Source: Paraglaciecola sp.
Lineage (GTDB): Bacteria; Pseudomonadota; Gammaproteobacteria; Enterobacterales; Alteromonadaceae
DNA length: 64,000 nt
NCBI GenBank assembly: GCA_009993955.1
Contig: JAACSL010000023.1
Location: 1 to 64,000, forward strand
Direction: 5' to 3'
Shown here: positions 45,432 to 54,638 of the stretch, piece after piece
Position numbering within the stretch: position 1 is the first letter of the stretch
Layout of the letters: each line of letters begins with the position of its first letter
The notes under the pieces: generated by a model
Told to the model about the DNA's origin: nothing
Database searches by the model: none
What the model saw: the letters and a program-made list of their open reading frames with translations, nothing else
Translations under genes and position numbers: made by a program

Positions 45432-47372
45432 TTAGATACTGATGGTGGTGCCATCAAACAGTGGCACGGTCATGGTAAATCCTTCGCTGTAGGTTAGTTT
45501 TTGTTCCTGCAAGATACCGAGTGCAATCTGTTCACCCATACGCAATGATTCAATGTAGTCACTAAAATAATGCACGCCGGCCCAATTACGGCCAATCGCA
45601 ATATTTGACGCGAGTTTATTAAGTTCACCCTCAACGGTCAGGTTGCCGTTTTCAACCGGCACACTGAGTAGTTGGGTGCCGTTGTGGTTTGCCACAAAAG
45701 CTGTTTTTTCATCCCCAGCGAGTTTCAGAGGGTTGGTATGGTCAAAGAAGGCTTTGAGGATGGTGACACAAGCGCCAGCAACGGTTGCATGGCCCGCACC
45801 ATAGGAAGGATGCATGGGTGAGCCTTCTGCAAAGGCCATAGGCAGTAAAAAGTTAAGACCTTCTGGTAGTTGGCCAAGAGGCTCACCTGTTTGGCTATTC
45901 TGGCGGACATTATGGGTATTCACTTCACCCAAGATAGGCAACATTTTTTCCAGCATGACAGCAAGCTCAGGTACTGCCAGTTGCCCCGCCGCTTGTTTGG
46001 TGAGTCTTGCCGCTAGCGCCTCTGGTCTCAATCGTCGATGAATATTAAATTTTTGAAATCTCACTGCCTTTAAGGCACGTGTTGCCACTTCTGTCACCAA
46101 CGACAAAATGTGGGGGCCACCAAAATGTGCAAAGCCTTGCTGATGATCAATATGATCCTCGTCTTGATAAGGAATGCCTGGATCAAGCGGAATACCCTCT
46201 GCCAGCAGCATCAAGCACGCGTTAAGGTAAGCTTGGTTTAAAGCGTCGTAGTGAACATAGGTGGCCAAATCGCGTGGTGTGGTGATGAAGCGTCGTGTAT
46301 GTGTTACGACTGTGCCATCGGGCAGTGTTTGTTGTTGATTGCTGTAGCTTTCGGTTTTGGTTAAATCGGCGGCTTGTTGCACATCATACCAAGCATCCCA
46401 GCTTGTTAAATAATCTTTGTCGGGGCTGGCGATTCTGACACGTTGATCAATATTATTGGCACCAAAAGCGATCAGACCACTGGCTTTTGTCCTGCCTTGT
46501 TCGTTATCGCTACCATTGATGGAGTGATTACCAGCGAGTAAAAACTGAGAAATATACGGACCAATATTATCCCCAGGCGTTTGGCCTCGAAAAAACGTTT
46601 GTCCGTCTAAATTATTTCGCGCTCTGCTTGCTTCTCTTTGGCTAAGATTCTGATGTTGACCTTCTTCAAAAACAAAAACAAGATTGTTTTTTTCCTCATT
46701 AAACCAAGCTAAGTCCTTCAGTTTCTGCAAAAGAGATGAAACAGCGATGGTCCTCCCATCACCGTCCCGCGTTTGCAAGGTATAACTGAGGTCTGCTTCA
46801 TGACCGGCCGCCACAATTTCAGTGAAAGGCACATCTCTGAGCAAAGCTTGCACATAGACTTCTGCCATTTCAGCGGTTAATTCTGCGGAGCCAAATTTGG
46901 GAGCGGGTGGCATACTAACTGATTGTGCGTCTGGCCCTTGTAAATCAAACAATTGTCCCGCAGCCTGACTTTCCCAGGCACGTAGCTTTAAATTGCCTTG
47001 TCCTTTGCCCTGTTTAATCTGCTTTTTGTCATCAGCTAATACCTCGTTGATAAGGGTGTTGGCATGCCATCCCTTACCTACTGGCAAAGGATAACCAGCA
47101 GGTCCCAAAGGCGTATCCTTAAAATCTTGTGGCAAACCACTGTTTATGCCCTTGATAAATTGTTGAAAATGCTTCGGTTTTGACAGCAAGCCACTTGCGT
47201 AATCATGGGGCATGCCTTTGGTAAAACTGGCTAAGTGACTGAGTGTGCCATCTTGATGTCGAAACCGCAGTTCATCACTGTTACTCAGATGAACAGCATG
47301 TAATCTATCATGTGCCATGGTGGCGGCATTGATGCGTATTTCCAAGGCTTGTTGTTTACGCGACTGGCTCAT
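45432..47372 (-). CDS. Vanadium-dependent haloperoxidase
   Basis: The start is moved to the ATG at 47372, which follows AGGAAGTACGGGC; the ORF-track start is 46 codons earlier. The 646-residue protein has the vanadate-binding residues in order: Lys and Arg eight apart in KFNIHRRLRPE, then PMHPSYGAGHATVAGA and finally Arg and His six apart in RNWAGVHYFSD. In algal enzymes the central motif is S-G-H; here the Ser is Ala. These enzymes oxidise bromide or iodide with hydrogen peroxide. No signal peptide is visible. Its location beside a haem peroxidase cluster suggests peroxide-linked chemistry. Confidence 0.88.
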   Translation of the reverse strand: MSQSRKQQALEIRINAATMAHDRLHAVHLSNSDELRFRHQDGTLSHLASFTKGMPHDYASGLLSKPKHFQQFIKGINSGLPQDFKDTPLGPAGYPLPVGKGWHANTLINEVLADDKKQIKQGKGQGNLKLRAWESQAAGQLFDLQGPDAQSVSMPPAPKFGSAELTAEMAEVYVQALLRDVPFTEIVAAGHEADLSYTLQTRDGDGRTIAVSSLLQKLKDLAWFNEEKNNLVFVFEEGQHQNLSQREASRARNNLDGQTFFRGQTPGDNIGPYISQFLLAGNHSINGSDNEQGRTKASGLIAFGANNIDQRVRIASPDKDYLTSWDAWYDVQQAADLTKTESYSNQQQTLPDGTVVTHTRRFITTPRDLATYVHYDALNQAYLNACLMLLAEGIPLDPGIPYQDEDHIDHQQGFAHFGGPHILSLVTEVATRALKAVRFQKFNIHRRLRPEALAARLTKQAAGQLAVPELAVMLEKMLPILGEVNTHNVRQNSQTGEPLGQLPEGLNFLLPMAFAEGSPMHPSYGAGHATVAGACVTILKAFFDHTNPLKLAGDEKTAFVANHNGTQLLSVPVENGNLTVEGELNKLASNIAIGRNWAGVHYFSDYIESLRMGEQIALGILQEQKLTYSEGFTMTVPLFDGTTISI

Positions 47373-47454
47373 GCCCGTACTTCCTGTTGTTAATTTATGC
47401 TCCTTTTTGTAGTGCCGTGGGTCGACGCCATCTCTCAGACAAAAATGGAAAGAT

Positions 47455-48816
47455 TCATTCCTCTGAACCGCTACTCTCTTCCAACGCGGCAGCCAAGGCA
47501 GCATCTTCATCTGCTTGATAGTGTTCTAGTTTTAATCGAGATTTTAATACTTCAGCCTTGGCTTGTTCATAGGCCGCCTCTTTGCTGGAGTAATCAATTT
47601 TTAACTGGATAATTTCGGCCGGGATTTCAATTAAGGCTTTTAAAGCACGAGGCACCATGCTGAGAGCGCCTACAATTTCACTCGGTTGGGTGACCGCATA
47701 GCGGGTTAGGTAACCATCCTTAAATTCAAATTCATATTTATTGTCAGCAAAATAACCTTTGTCCATGGAGATCATACCGACATAATGCGGATCAGAAATT
47801 TCGGCATAATAGCTTTTGATCGGCTCACCTAGCGTCACGCTGCTACCGGGTAGGACGTTACGATATACACTCAAGTCGATCTGCATTTTTCGCCGATACA
47901 TTAGTCCTTGGTGTGTGCCAGTTAGATTAGTCTTTGCCGGTTTAGCTTGAGACAAGGAAACTGAATGCACGACGTAACACAGCTTCTCGGCTGCCAGCGC
48001 TGCGTTAAGTGTAATGATGGGGTCATCTGCATTGGGATCGAGGACAAAGTGATAGGTTTTTTCCTCTATCTTGCATGGTGCTTCATCCGTCTGCTCGTTA
48101 AAGGCGTTGAACGCTGATTTAGAGGTGGCAAAACCAGGCGCTCCCGCAACTGCACCGATGGCTTGGGCAGCAGCAACTACAATTTCGTCAATTTCTCCCT
48201 TGCTACTCACGGTGCCGCCGGATAATAAACCCGCCGCGGTGGTTTTGATGTCAAGTTCATTGCTGGTAGTACCATCGTGTTCGATTTGTGCTAACCACAT
48301 GTGGCTGCTGTCTACGGTGACCTTAGTAGAGAAAGTAAAGGTATCTACCACCGATTTTTTGCCATTGGGTTGTTCGGCGAGTTGTTTGAGCAGATCTTGG
48401 GTGGCAAACAGCTGTTTTTGTAGTTCGTTTTGTTGGTTTTTGACAATGGTTTGTTGTAAACGCGCCAGTTCAATTTCCAGTTCAAACCGTGCTCGGGCAG
48501 TATCAGAGAGCTTGGGCTGTTTTAACGCGCTGCTCAGGGCAGGGATCTGATTTGTCTCGATTTCATCAAAAGCCTTCTGTTTTGCGGCGATTTGGCCTTG
48601 TATTTTACTTAGCTGCGCCGTCAATTTTTCCTTGGTGGCAAATTGGCGTACCAGCTTTATTTCAATATTTTCCTTGGGTAGGCGATACAAAATGCCTTGT
48701 TGAGGTGCACTGTTTTTGGCTATCGAAGTTGATTTGACTATAGAGTGTGTAGACTTACAGCCGCTGAGGATGGCTACTATTATTGTCATCACCATCAAAT
48801 GTTTTACCGTACACAT
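47455..48816 (-). CDS. Lipoprotein with coiled coils, unknown
   Basis: A 453-residue lipoprotein: MVMTIIVAILSGCKSTHS has the lipobox cysteine at about residue 20. GAGG lies seven bases before the ATG. Residues 60-150 form a helical, heptad-rich segment (LTAQLSKIQGQIAAKQKAFDEIE; LARLQQTIVKNQQNELQKQLF), the centre is beta-rich and the C-terminus ends in another helix. I recognise no family. It lies between the CHAT gene and the haloperoxidase, 83 and 130 bases from them, so it could be part of the same envelope-associated unit. Confidence 0.75.
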   Translation of the reverse strand: MCTVKHLMVMTIIVAILSGCKSTHSIVKSTSIAKNSAPQQGILYRLPKENIEIKLVRQFATKEKLTAQLSKIQGQIAAKQKAFDEIETNQIPALSSALKQPKLSDTARARFELEIELARLQQTIVKNQQNELQKQLFATQDLLKQLAEQPNGKKSVVDTFTFSTKVTVDSSHMWLAQIEHDGTTSNELDIKTTAAGLLSGGTVSSKGEIDEIVVAAAQAIGAVAGAPGFATSKSAFNAFNEQTDEAPCKIEEKTYHFVLDPNADDPIITLNAALAAEKLCYVVHSVSLSQAKPAKTNLTGTHQGLMYRRKMQIDLSVYRNVLPGSSVTLGEPIKSYYAEISDPHYVGMISMDKGYFADNKYEFEFKDGYLTRYAVTQPSEIVGALSMVPRALKALIEIPAEIIQLKIDYSSKEAAYEQAKAEVLKSRLKLEHYQADEDAALAAALEESSGSEE

Positions 48817-48945
48817 AGGGTTTCCTCATTGCTAAAGTTAACTAAGACAAAGTCCTTGGTTACCGCAAATTTGGTAAGCATTGAAACCATAAGACTTAAT
48901 ATCGAAGTGCAATGAGTAACGCTGTTCTCTCAGCTAATGGGCGCA

Positions 48946-51900
48946 TTAACGCAGGTTGATGGTTTCATATTGACGGTTGGACACATTTAAAATAAACCCT
49001 GCCCAATATTTTGGATGGCGATAGGCGCCTTGTTTTGAAAATAGTGTTTGAGTGTGATGCAAGGCATAACTCACATTACCCTTACTCTGTTTTAGAACCT
49101 GATAAAACGTGCTCATGAAAACAGCTGTGGCTTTATCTTGAATGGGCCAGAGTGTGCCAATAACAGAACCTGCACCTTGTGACAAAAAACCACGGGTCAT
49201 ACTGCGCATACCGGAACCTTTATATTGTCGACCTAATAGCGTTTCACACCCACTGATAACAACCAATTGGTTATTAATTGGTTTACTCACGAGTTCACTT
49301 AAACTTAAAAAACCATTTGTAGACTGCCCATTATTGAGCTCGCTAGTGGTTATTAGACCGACATTGTCAGGTTGTTGGGGGTCAAAATAGCCATGTGTCG
49401 AAATATGTAATATGGAAGCATTGCGGCTTTCTGGATCCATTAAAAAGGCATTGTTAGCATCTTTCTGTAGCGCCATTTTTAATCTTAAATGGCCAAAAAG
49501 CTGGCTAATAACTTGCGCTTCTTGCTGGCTTCCAGGTATTGATTTTACGGTGTTGGCGTTGCGCAGTTGGCGCGTCGTTGTTTGACCTTCTTCTTCTTCA
49601 TTTACAAAGCTTGGATCGGCAAATACGGCAATGCTTGCTAACGAGTCTAGGCTGGCTAATGGTATTTCTTGATAGTATTGCGAGGCTGATGATGAGGAAA
49701 CTATTTCGATTCGCTGAATCAGTGGCTTATAACGCCCTGCATCAGCTGATATGTTAAGCGAAGCGAAGGGAATTTCATGCAATCGTCCATCGGGTATGAC
49801 GATTAATTTTTTATATGCGCCACTGTTTAACAAATTCAGTGGGAGCATTTGTGCGGCTAAACGATATTCTATAGCGCGAGAATCACTTACTGTTTTTATG
49901 GTTGTTATATACTCAGCAATTTGCTGAGTTAATGTTTCTTCTGTGCCGATTGTTCTGATTGAAATGTCATCTTTACTAATGATCAGGGCATGCCCTTTTT
50001 TTTCTGTGAAAAAATATCTAATCAACAAATCAGTTTCATGCATGCTCGTTTGTATGGTTTGAAGGGGCAACGCAGTGACTTTGTTGCCTGATAACTTGTC
50101 AATTTGTCGATCTACATTTTGATTTTGCCAGCCTTGTTTCAACCTATTCACATTTTCTGTTAACGAGCGGGTCGCACTATCAATCGTATACAGATTTTTT
50201 TCGGTCTGTGGTGCGAGCGAATAATAATTTTCTAAGATTGAAAAGAGCTTTTCGTTTGATACCCTCCATCTCTCATTTTTCTCCTCAAACATTGAGTCGA
50301 TGTAACTTGCGATGAAACTAAACCTTGCAGCATTCCAAGCTTGCGGATTAGCGACATTGTTAATATTTGCTTGGATTATTTGTATGGCTTTTTTTACAAA
50401 AATATCCTGCCATGTTGAATCGCTGTCATCTTTGTGAATAACAATGAGCAAACGTAATACGGCAAGTTGCTTTATTGGGTATGGAGTGGTTTGGCTGTCT
50501 GCATAATCCTTGTTGTAGTAACTGGTAAAACCGAAGTAAGACGCCATCAAATCAAGATCTTTGATTAATCCCTCTAGTTCACCTTGGGTGATTTTACTGC
50601 TTAGTATCAACGTCAAGGCATCGATTTTTTGCGTGGTTAAAATACGTTTATCGTTGATTACCGCCCGCGCTAATTTCATTGTCAGCGGATGGTCTTTGCG
50701 CGCAAAAGCGGCTTTAGCTTGCTCTACTAGCGTGACGACTTGGTAATAGTCGGCGCTATTTATCAATAGGGTTTGGGCACAGTTATGCCATTTGTCTGTG
50801 TTATTTGGGTCGGCCAGTTCTCGATACATTGATCCAATCATCAAAGCACTACGAGCAATTTCAATTTTACGTGATGAATCAGAACTACATTGCGCATCGG
50901 TCCAAATCAGTGGGCTAGAAATGCGCTCATATTGAGTAATCGATTGTTGGAAATAATGTTTGGCAATAGCAAACTCACCGACGTAGTAGTTTAAAAAACC
51001 CATATTGAATAACATCGGTATGGTTAAATTACGTGCCTTTTCTGGTTCAAGAGCTAGACCAATCTGTAAGTAGTGTTTGGCTTCTGCATAGGCACCACGC
51101 CTAATTAATGAAGTAAACAACTTGTCAATCAACTCAACTTTAAGTGCTAAATAGTTTGTTTGATTAGTGAGTATGCTTAGGGCGGTTTTACTCGCGGTTT
51201 CGGCCTCAGCATGTCTATCGTTAAAATTATAAAATAGCCACAAATTGCTTAACACTTTCGCTTTACTGATAGTATCCAGTTGTTCTAAATATTGTAAGGC
51301 TTGAGCAAATAGCGCTTCAGCATGTTTCTCTGGTGCAGATTGTGTGGTGGTGTGATTCAACAACTTGGTTAATGAAGGTAGACAATAGGTGACGTATTGC
51401 GCTCTGCTTATGCCGTGTTTTTCATCATCACTCAATTCACCCTGATTTCGGCTTAACTCATACAGCGCCTCGGCTAACTGGCTACTTAATACTTGATTTG
51501 ATCGTTCTAAGGCTATTGTGCCCTTGGATGCATAAAGTTGTGCTAACTGGCATTGAAGAATGATGTTGCTGTTTGGATTCCACTTAACAGCGTCAATAAC
51601 TTCATCGACTAATATCCAATTAGTCTTGTTTGCTGCTAGTGAAAATACGTTTAACCAGATGGCCTCGCGAGTGGCGGGCTCAAAACCCACATCGCTTATT
51701 TCTTCACTGATTTTCAAAAGATGGGCTTTCAGGCTTTCGGATTTCTCGGCAGCCAATGCATTCAATTGGGTAAGTATATTTTGATAGTGAATTGATGTGT
51801 CATGACCTAGTGATGTCAGTGTAAATTGGGGGGAAGGTAAGCGATATTCATGCTCAGGTAAGGAAACAGTAACCTCAACTAAAATGGAGTGGGCATAGGG

Positions 51901-52113
51901 TCCAAGCATTAGGGAATATTTGAAAAAAGGTGGTCTAATTTCAGACACTTTGGTTTGGGTTGGCAGATGTTCTTTCACGATTATCGTTGCATTGGGTGCA
52001 AGATTGTCAAAGCTCAACAGGCTGGGTGAGGTCAATTCCCATTGTTGGGAGACGACTTCACCGCGAGCACCAGCGATAAACCAGAAAAGTAAAAACAGTG
52101 AAAGTCTGAACAT
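48946..52113 (-). CDS. Secreted TPR-CHAT (caspase-like) protein
   Basis: Start moved to the ATG at 52113, giving the signal peptide MFRLSLFLLFWFIAGARG; the ORF-track N-terminus overlaps the upstream gene. The protein has about 1055 residues. Helical TPR-like repeats occupy roughly 100-650 (ALFAQALQYLEQLDTISKAKVLSNLWLFY; HYLQIGLALEPEKARNL). A CHAT domain at about 760-1050 carries the expected catalytic pair, His in LHISTHGYFD and Cys in VVISGCETLLG, with SQGAGSVIGTLWPI nearby. CHAT proteins are cysteine proteases of the separase/caspase clan. Being exported makes it unlike the cytoplasmic CHAT proteins of CRISPR-type systems. Confidence 0.88.
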   Translation of the reverse strand: MFRLSLFLLFWFIAGARGEVVSQQWELTSPSLLSFDNLAPNATIIVKEHLPTQTKVSEIRPPFFKYSLMLGPYAHSILVEVTVSLPEHEYRLPSPQFTLTSLGHDTSIHYQNILTQLNALAAEKSESLKAHLLKISEEISDVGFEPATREAIWLNVFSLAANKTNWILVDEVIDAVKWNPNSNIILQCQLAQLYASKGTIALERSNQVLSSQLAEALYELSRNQGELSDDEKHGISRAQYVTYCLPSLTKLLNHTTTQSAPEKHAEALFAQALQYLEQLDTISKAKVLSNLWLFYNFNDRHAEAETASKTALSILTNQTNYLALKVELIDKLFTSLIRRGAYAEAKHYLQIGLALEPEKARNLTIPMLFNMGFLNYYVGEFAIAKHYFQQSITQYERISSPLIWTDAQCSSDSSRKIEIARSALMIGSMYRELADPNNTDKWHNCAQTLLINSADYYQVVTLVEQAKAAFARKDHPLTMKLARAVINDKRILTTQKIDALTLILSSKITQGELEGLIKDLDLMASYFGFTSYYNKDYADSQTTPYPIKQLAVLRLLIVIHKDDSDSTWQDIFVKKAIQIIQANINNVANPQAWNAARFSFIASYIDSMFEEKNERWRVSNEKLFSILENYYSLAPQTEKNLYTIDSATRSLTENVNRLKQGWQNQNVDRQIDKLSGNKVTALPLQTIQTSMHETDLLIRYFFTEKKGHALIISKDDISIRTIGTEETLTQQIAEYITTIKTVSDSRAIEYRLAAQMLPLNLLNSGAYKKLIVIPDGRLHEIPFASLNISADAGRYKPLIQRIEIVSSSSASQYYQEIPLASLDSLASIAVFADPSFVNEEEEGQTTTRQLRNANTVKSIPGSQQEAQVISQLFGHLRLKMALQKDANNAFLMDPESRNASILHISTHGYFDPQQPDNVGLITTSELNNGQSTNGFLSLSELVSKPINNQLVVISGCETLLGRQYKGSGMRSMTRGFLSQGAGSVIGTLWPIQDKATAVFMSTFYQVLKQSKGNVSYALHHTQTLFSKQGAYRHPKYWAGFILNVSNRQYETINLR

Positions 52114-52135
52114 ACAGTCGACTAGAGCTAGGCTG

Positions 52136-52630
52136 CTATGGATAATGTGGCCATGCTTGTTTGGTAATGGCCGATAGGGCTGGATTGACAGTATTTTGCC
52201 AAGTGAGTATGTCACAGATAAGATCACCAGCACCTGGTGTAATAACATCTTTGGGATTACCTATTTTATCAATAATCCTGACTTCCCAATGGCTAATGTG
52301 CCAGCCTTCGAGATCATCAAAAATCATTTCTTTTACTTCTGCAGTATTCAGATTGACAAGCTTTGTTGAGCCACTTGGATCAGGTTGCAAGTTGAGGCGA
52401 GACATCACCAATTCCATCCTGCCATCCCATTCACCTTCAACGGTTTTTTGCGTGAAATATTCTTGACCAACAGAGCCCTGAATTTCCAGTTTACCCGTAA
52501 AACCGTCTTGGGGAATAGGCAGCCAAGCATTGTCAATATCATTATTATTTTCTCGAAAGACGATTTCTTTCGCGGGTGAAGTAGCAGTAGGGGCGTAAAA
52601 ACCTGAGAATTTTATGCGTACATTAGACAT
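52136..52630 (-). CDS. Unrecognised beta-rich protein of the CHAT cluster
   Basis: A 164-residue soluble protein with no signal peptide. It is predicted beta-rich (VRIKFSGFYAP; GFTGKLEIQGSVGQEYFT; HWEVRIIDKIGN) with acidic loops, reminiscent of a C2- or galectin-like fold, but I know no family. It has one cysteine. Its start overlaps the stop of the peroxidase gene by eight bases, indicating coupled expression. The CHAT gene begins 22 bases after it. It could be a substrate, activator or adaptor linking the peroxidase and CHAT protein; that is speculation. Confidence 0.65.
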   Translation of the reverse strand: MSNVRIKFSGFYAPTATSPAKEIVFRENNNDIDNAWLPIPQDGFTGKLEIQGSVGQEYFTQKTVEGEWDGRMELVMSRLNLQPDPSGSTKLVNLNTAEVKEMIFDDLEGWHISHWEVRIIDKIGNPKDVITPGAGDLICDILTWQNTVNPALSAITKQAWPHYP

Positions 52631-53960
52631 ATTGTTGCTCCATCTTCATTAATTGCTGATACACGTTAAACATTGTTAGTTTGAAGGGTGAAGAAGCAGA
52701 ACCAGTGTTGCTTGTTTGCAAAAACTCGCCCCATTTCCCCATACATTGTGTGGCATATTCAAAGTTGTATTGTTGATTTTCAAAAACACTATTCGGTGCC
52801 TTTATTATGGCCTTTCTAAGTACATTGTTAACCATAATGCTTCCTAACACCCCAAGACTATTGCCTCCAGTCGATTCCGCTTCTAACAAAAGATATGGCC
52901 ATAAAGGAAGCTGTTCTATGCTTATCTTCCTGCCATTCGCCAAGATAATATTGCCAAGTTCACTTTTACCAAAGTTATCCAAGGGCTCACAATTTAAGGC
53001 GCTAAAATCGCGGTTATGCCGATTTAAATGTTTCAGTGCGTTGCAAAATTCCACACCATTTGCCAACTTAGCTTTTTCACCTGCCTGGAGATTTCTGCAA
53101 ATCACCGATACAACAGGTGAGTTTATTTGCGATTGGACATTTTTCAGCGGGAGAGAAATTTTAGAATCTAGCTGCAAGGCAGGTATATATTTTTTTGTAC
53201 CATGCTCAAAAAAATGTGCCCAATTCACTACTTTTTCAGGTGTGAGTCTCTTTCCAATTTGAAAGAGGTTTCCGGTGTTTGTATCGACACTAGTTCTGGT
53301 TTTGAGTGCATAGCCTTTTCTAACCATACTATGACCAAATCGAAACGCTGCATGACTAAAATAAAAGGGTAGGTCTTGGTCATCAAAGGGCAGGTTAACG
53401 TTTGGCGTCGTTGTTGATGAAAAGTAATAAGAAAATATGTTCTGGTCACTTAGGGCAGCGAGAAAATTCTCTATCACCACTAGTTGAAATGTCTTAGTCA
53501 CCAGTTCTCGAGCATGCTCAAAGCTATTGGCAATTTTTGCTCTGATCAAGATGTTGTGTAGTCGTAACCAAAGTACATGAAGCTGCGAAATCAGCTGATT
53601 TTCATCGTTTCGAGGTTCTGGGATTAGGGCTGTATGCCTGCCATTTTGCTCACATCGATAAAAATCAAAGCCGGTTAAACTGTGCTGTTTATCAACGATG
53701 GTTGTGAGTTTGAAATACCCTTTGTTATCGATACTTTGTCTGACGATATTTTTATCTCTCAGATCATTTCCATAGAGGCTGTCTAAGTTCAACCAAGGTT
53801 GAACCTGACGTTGTTCTGCAGAATGTTTTGTAGCAGGTACGATGTCATGAGCGATCAGTTGACCTATATAGGTAAGCCCAGCTGGAATTTTGGACGCATC
53901 CGAAGACCCGAGGGTCATAGCGATTGCTATGGCTTTGGATTCACTTGATACCCTGTCCAT
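52623..53960 (-). CDS. Animal-type haem peroxidase
   Basis: A 445-residue protein of the peroxidase-cyclooxygenase superfamily. The distal region reads GQLIAHDI (usual G-Q-x-x-D-H-D), so the conserved histidine is kept but the preceding Asp, which links haem covalently in mammalian enzymes, is Ala. IPEPRNDENQLISQLHVLWLRLHN matches the D-P-R-N-D-E-N and L-H-x-L-x-L-R-x-H-N motifs, and FRFGHSMVRKGY supplies the proximal histidine. No signal peptide is present. AAGGAACGGCAA precedes the ATG. These enzymes use hydrogen peroxide to oxidise halides or organic substrates. It is third in the sigma/anti-sigma operon. Confidence 0.88.
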   Translation of the reverse strand: MDRVSSESKAIAIAMTLGSSDASKIPAGLTYIGQLIAHDIVPATKHSAEQRQVQPWLNLDSLYGNDLRDKNIVRQSIDNKGYFKLTTIVDKQHSLTGFDFYRCEQNGRHTALIPEPRNDENQLISQLHVLWLRLHNILIRAKIANSFEHARELVTKTFQLVVIENFLAALSDQNIFSYYFSSTTTPNVNLPFDDQDLPFYFSHAAFRFGHSMVRKGYALKTRTSVDTNTGNLFQIGKRLTPEKVVNWAHFFEHGTKKYIPALQLDSKISLPLKNVQSQINSPVVSVICRNLQAGEKAKLANGVEFCNALKHLNRHNRDFSALNCEPLDNFGKSELGNIILANGRKISIEQLPLWPYLLLEAESTGGNSLGVLGSIMVNNVLRKAIIKAPNSVFENQQYNFEYATQCMGKWGEFLQTSNTGSASSPFKLTMFNVYQQLMKMEQQYV

Positions 53961-53993
53961 TTGCCGTTCCTTCTGAATTCAGTTCAAGGTTAA

Positions 53994-54638
53994 TTAAGGC
54001 ACTATTTCAATTATCAGCTCTTGTGTTTTGTCGAGTGTGTTTGGGTTTGTTAGCGTAATTTTCAGTTTGCCGACAGAGAGCTGTTTAGTTGCCACAGGGA
54101 GTAGCAAGTCCCCATTATTATTAATACGCAAGTTTGTCGTATCAACAACTGTCCGATTCAAGTGATCGCGAACCGTCACCTGATAACTAAGACTTTCAGT
54201 ATCTTCAGGCTGCAGTATCAACAACGTCGTTTCAGCTAAACTAGACAGGGAATAAGAAGCATCGGTTTGATCTACACCTCTGATGTTAGACACGTATAAG
54301 ACATCAATGGATTGAGATTGCAGCACATTAAGTGGCTGCTCATGATAAACACTCAATAAACTGAAGCCCAGCGTGCACAGTGCAAACGTTGATAAACTTG
54401 CCCACAGAGGCTTGCCAGTAAAGATATACCACCATCTCGAACTGGTGTGCACGGTTTTAAACGTGGCTCTTGGCAAATGCTCCACGAGGACACTTTCAAT
54501 TTCCAATTGCTCCAATAACTCAGGTTTATCAAGCATATACTCTTCAAACTCCAGCGTTTCTTCGGCGCTAAGTTTGCCTTTTAAATAGCGTCTGATGACA
54601 TCATGTTGATTGATGTAGTCAGTATTTATGTTGTTCAT
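53994..54638 (-). CDS. Anti-sigma-like single-pass membrane protein
   Basis: A 214-residue protein starting at the ATG at 54638, which overlaps the sigma gene stop (ATGA). The N-terminal cytoplasmic part (HDVIRRYLKGKLSAEETLEFEEYMLDKPELLEQLE) resembles the anti-sigma domain of ECF regulators, without a zinc-binding HxxxCxxC motif. A membrane helix follows (about 78-96, LWASLSTFALCTLGFSLLSV), then a beta-rich periplasmic domain. Gene order and topology fit an anti-sigma factor that senses the envelope and releases the adjacent sigma factor. The assignment rests on context more than on a strong motif. Confidence 0.75.
   Translation of the reverse strand: MNNINTDYINQHDVIRRYLKGKLSAEETLEFEEYMLDKPELLEQLEIESVLVEHLPRATFKTVHTSSRWWYIFTGKPLWASLSTFALCTLGFSLLSVYHEQPLNVLQSQSIDVLYVSNIRGVDQTDASYSLSSLAETTLLILQPEDTESLSYQVTVRDHLNRTVVDTTNLRINNNGDLLLPVATKQLSVGKLKITLTNPNTLDKTQELIIEIVP

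Noticed and set aside
48946-52113. CRISPR-associated (type III-E) CHAT protease
   Set aside because: No Cas genes or array nearby and the protein has a secretion signal.
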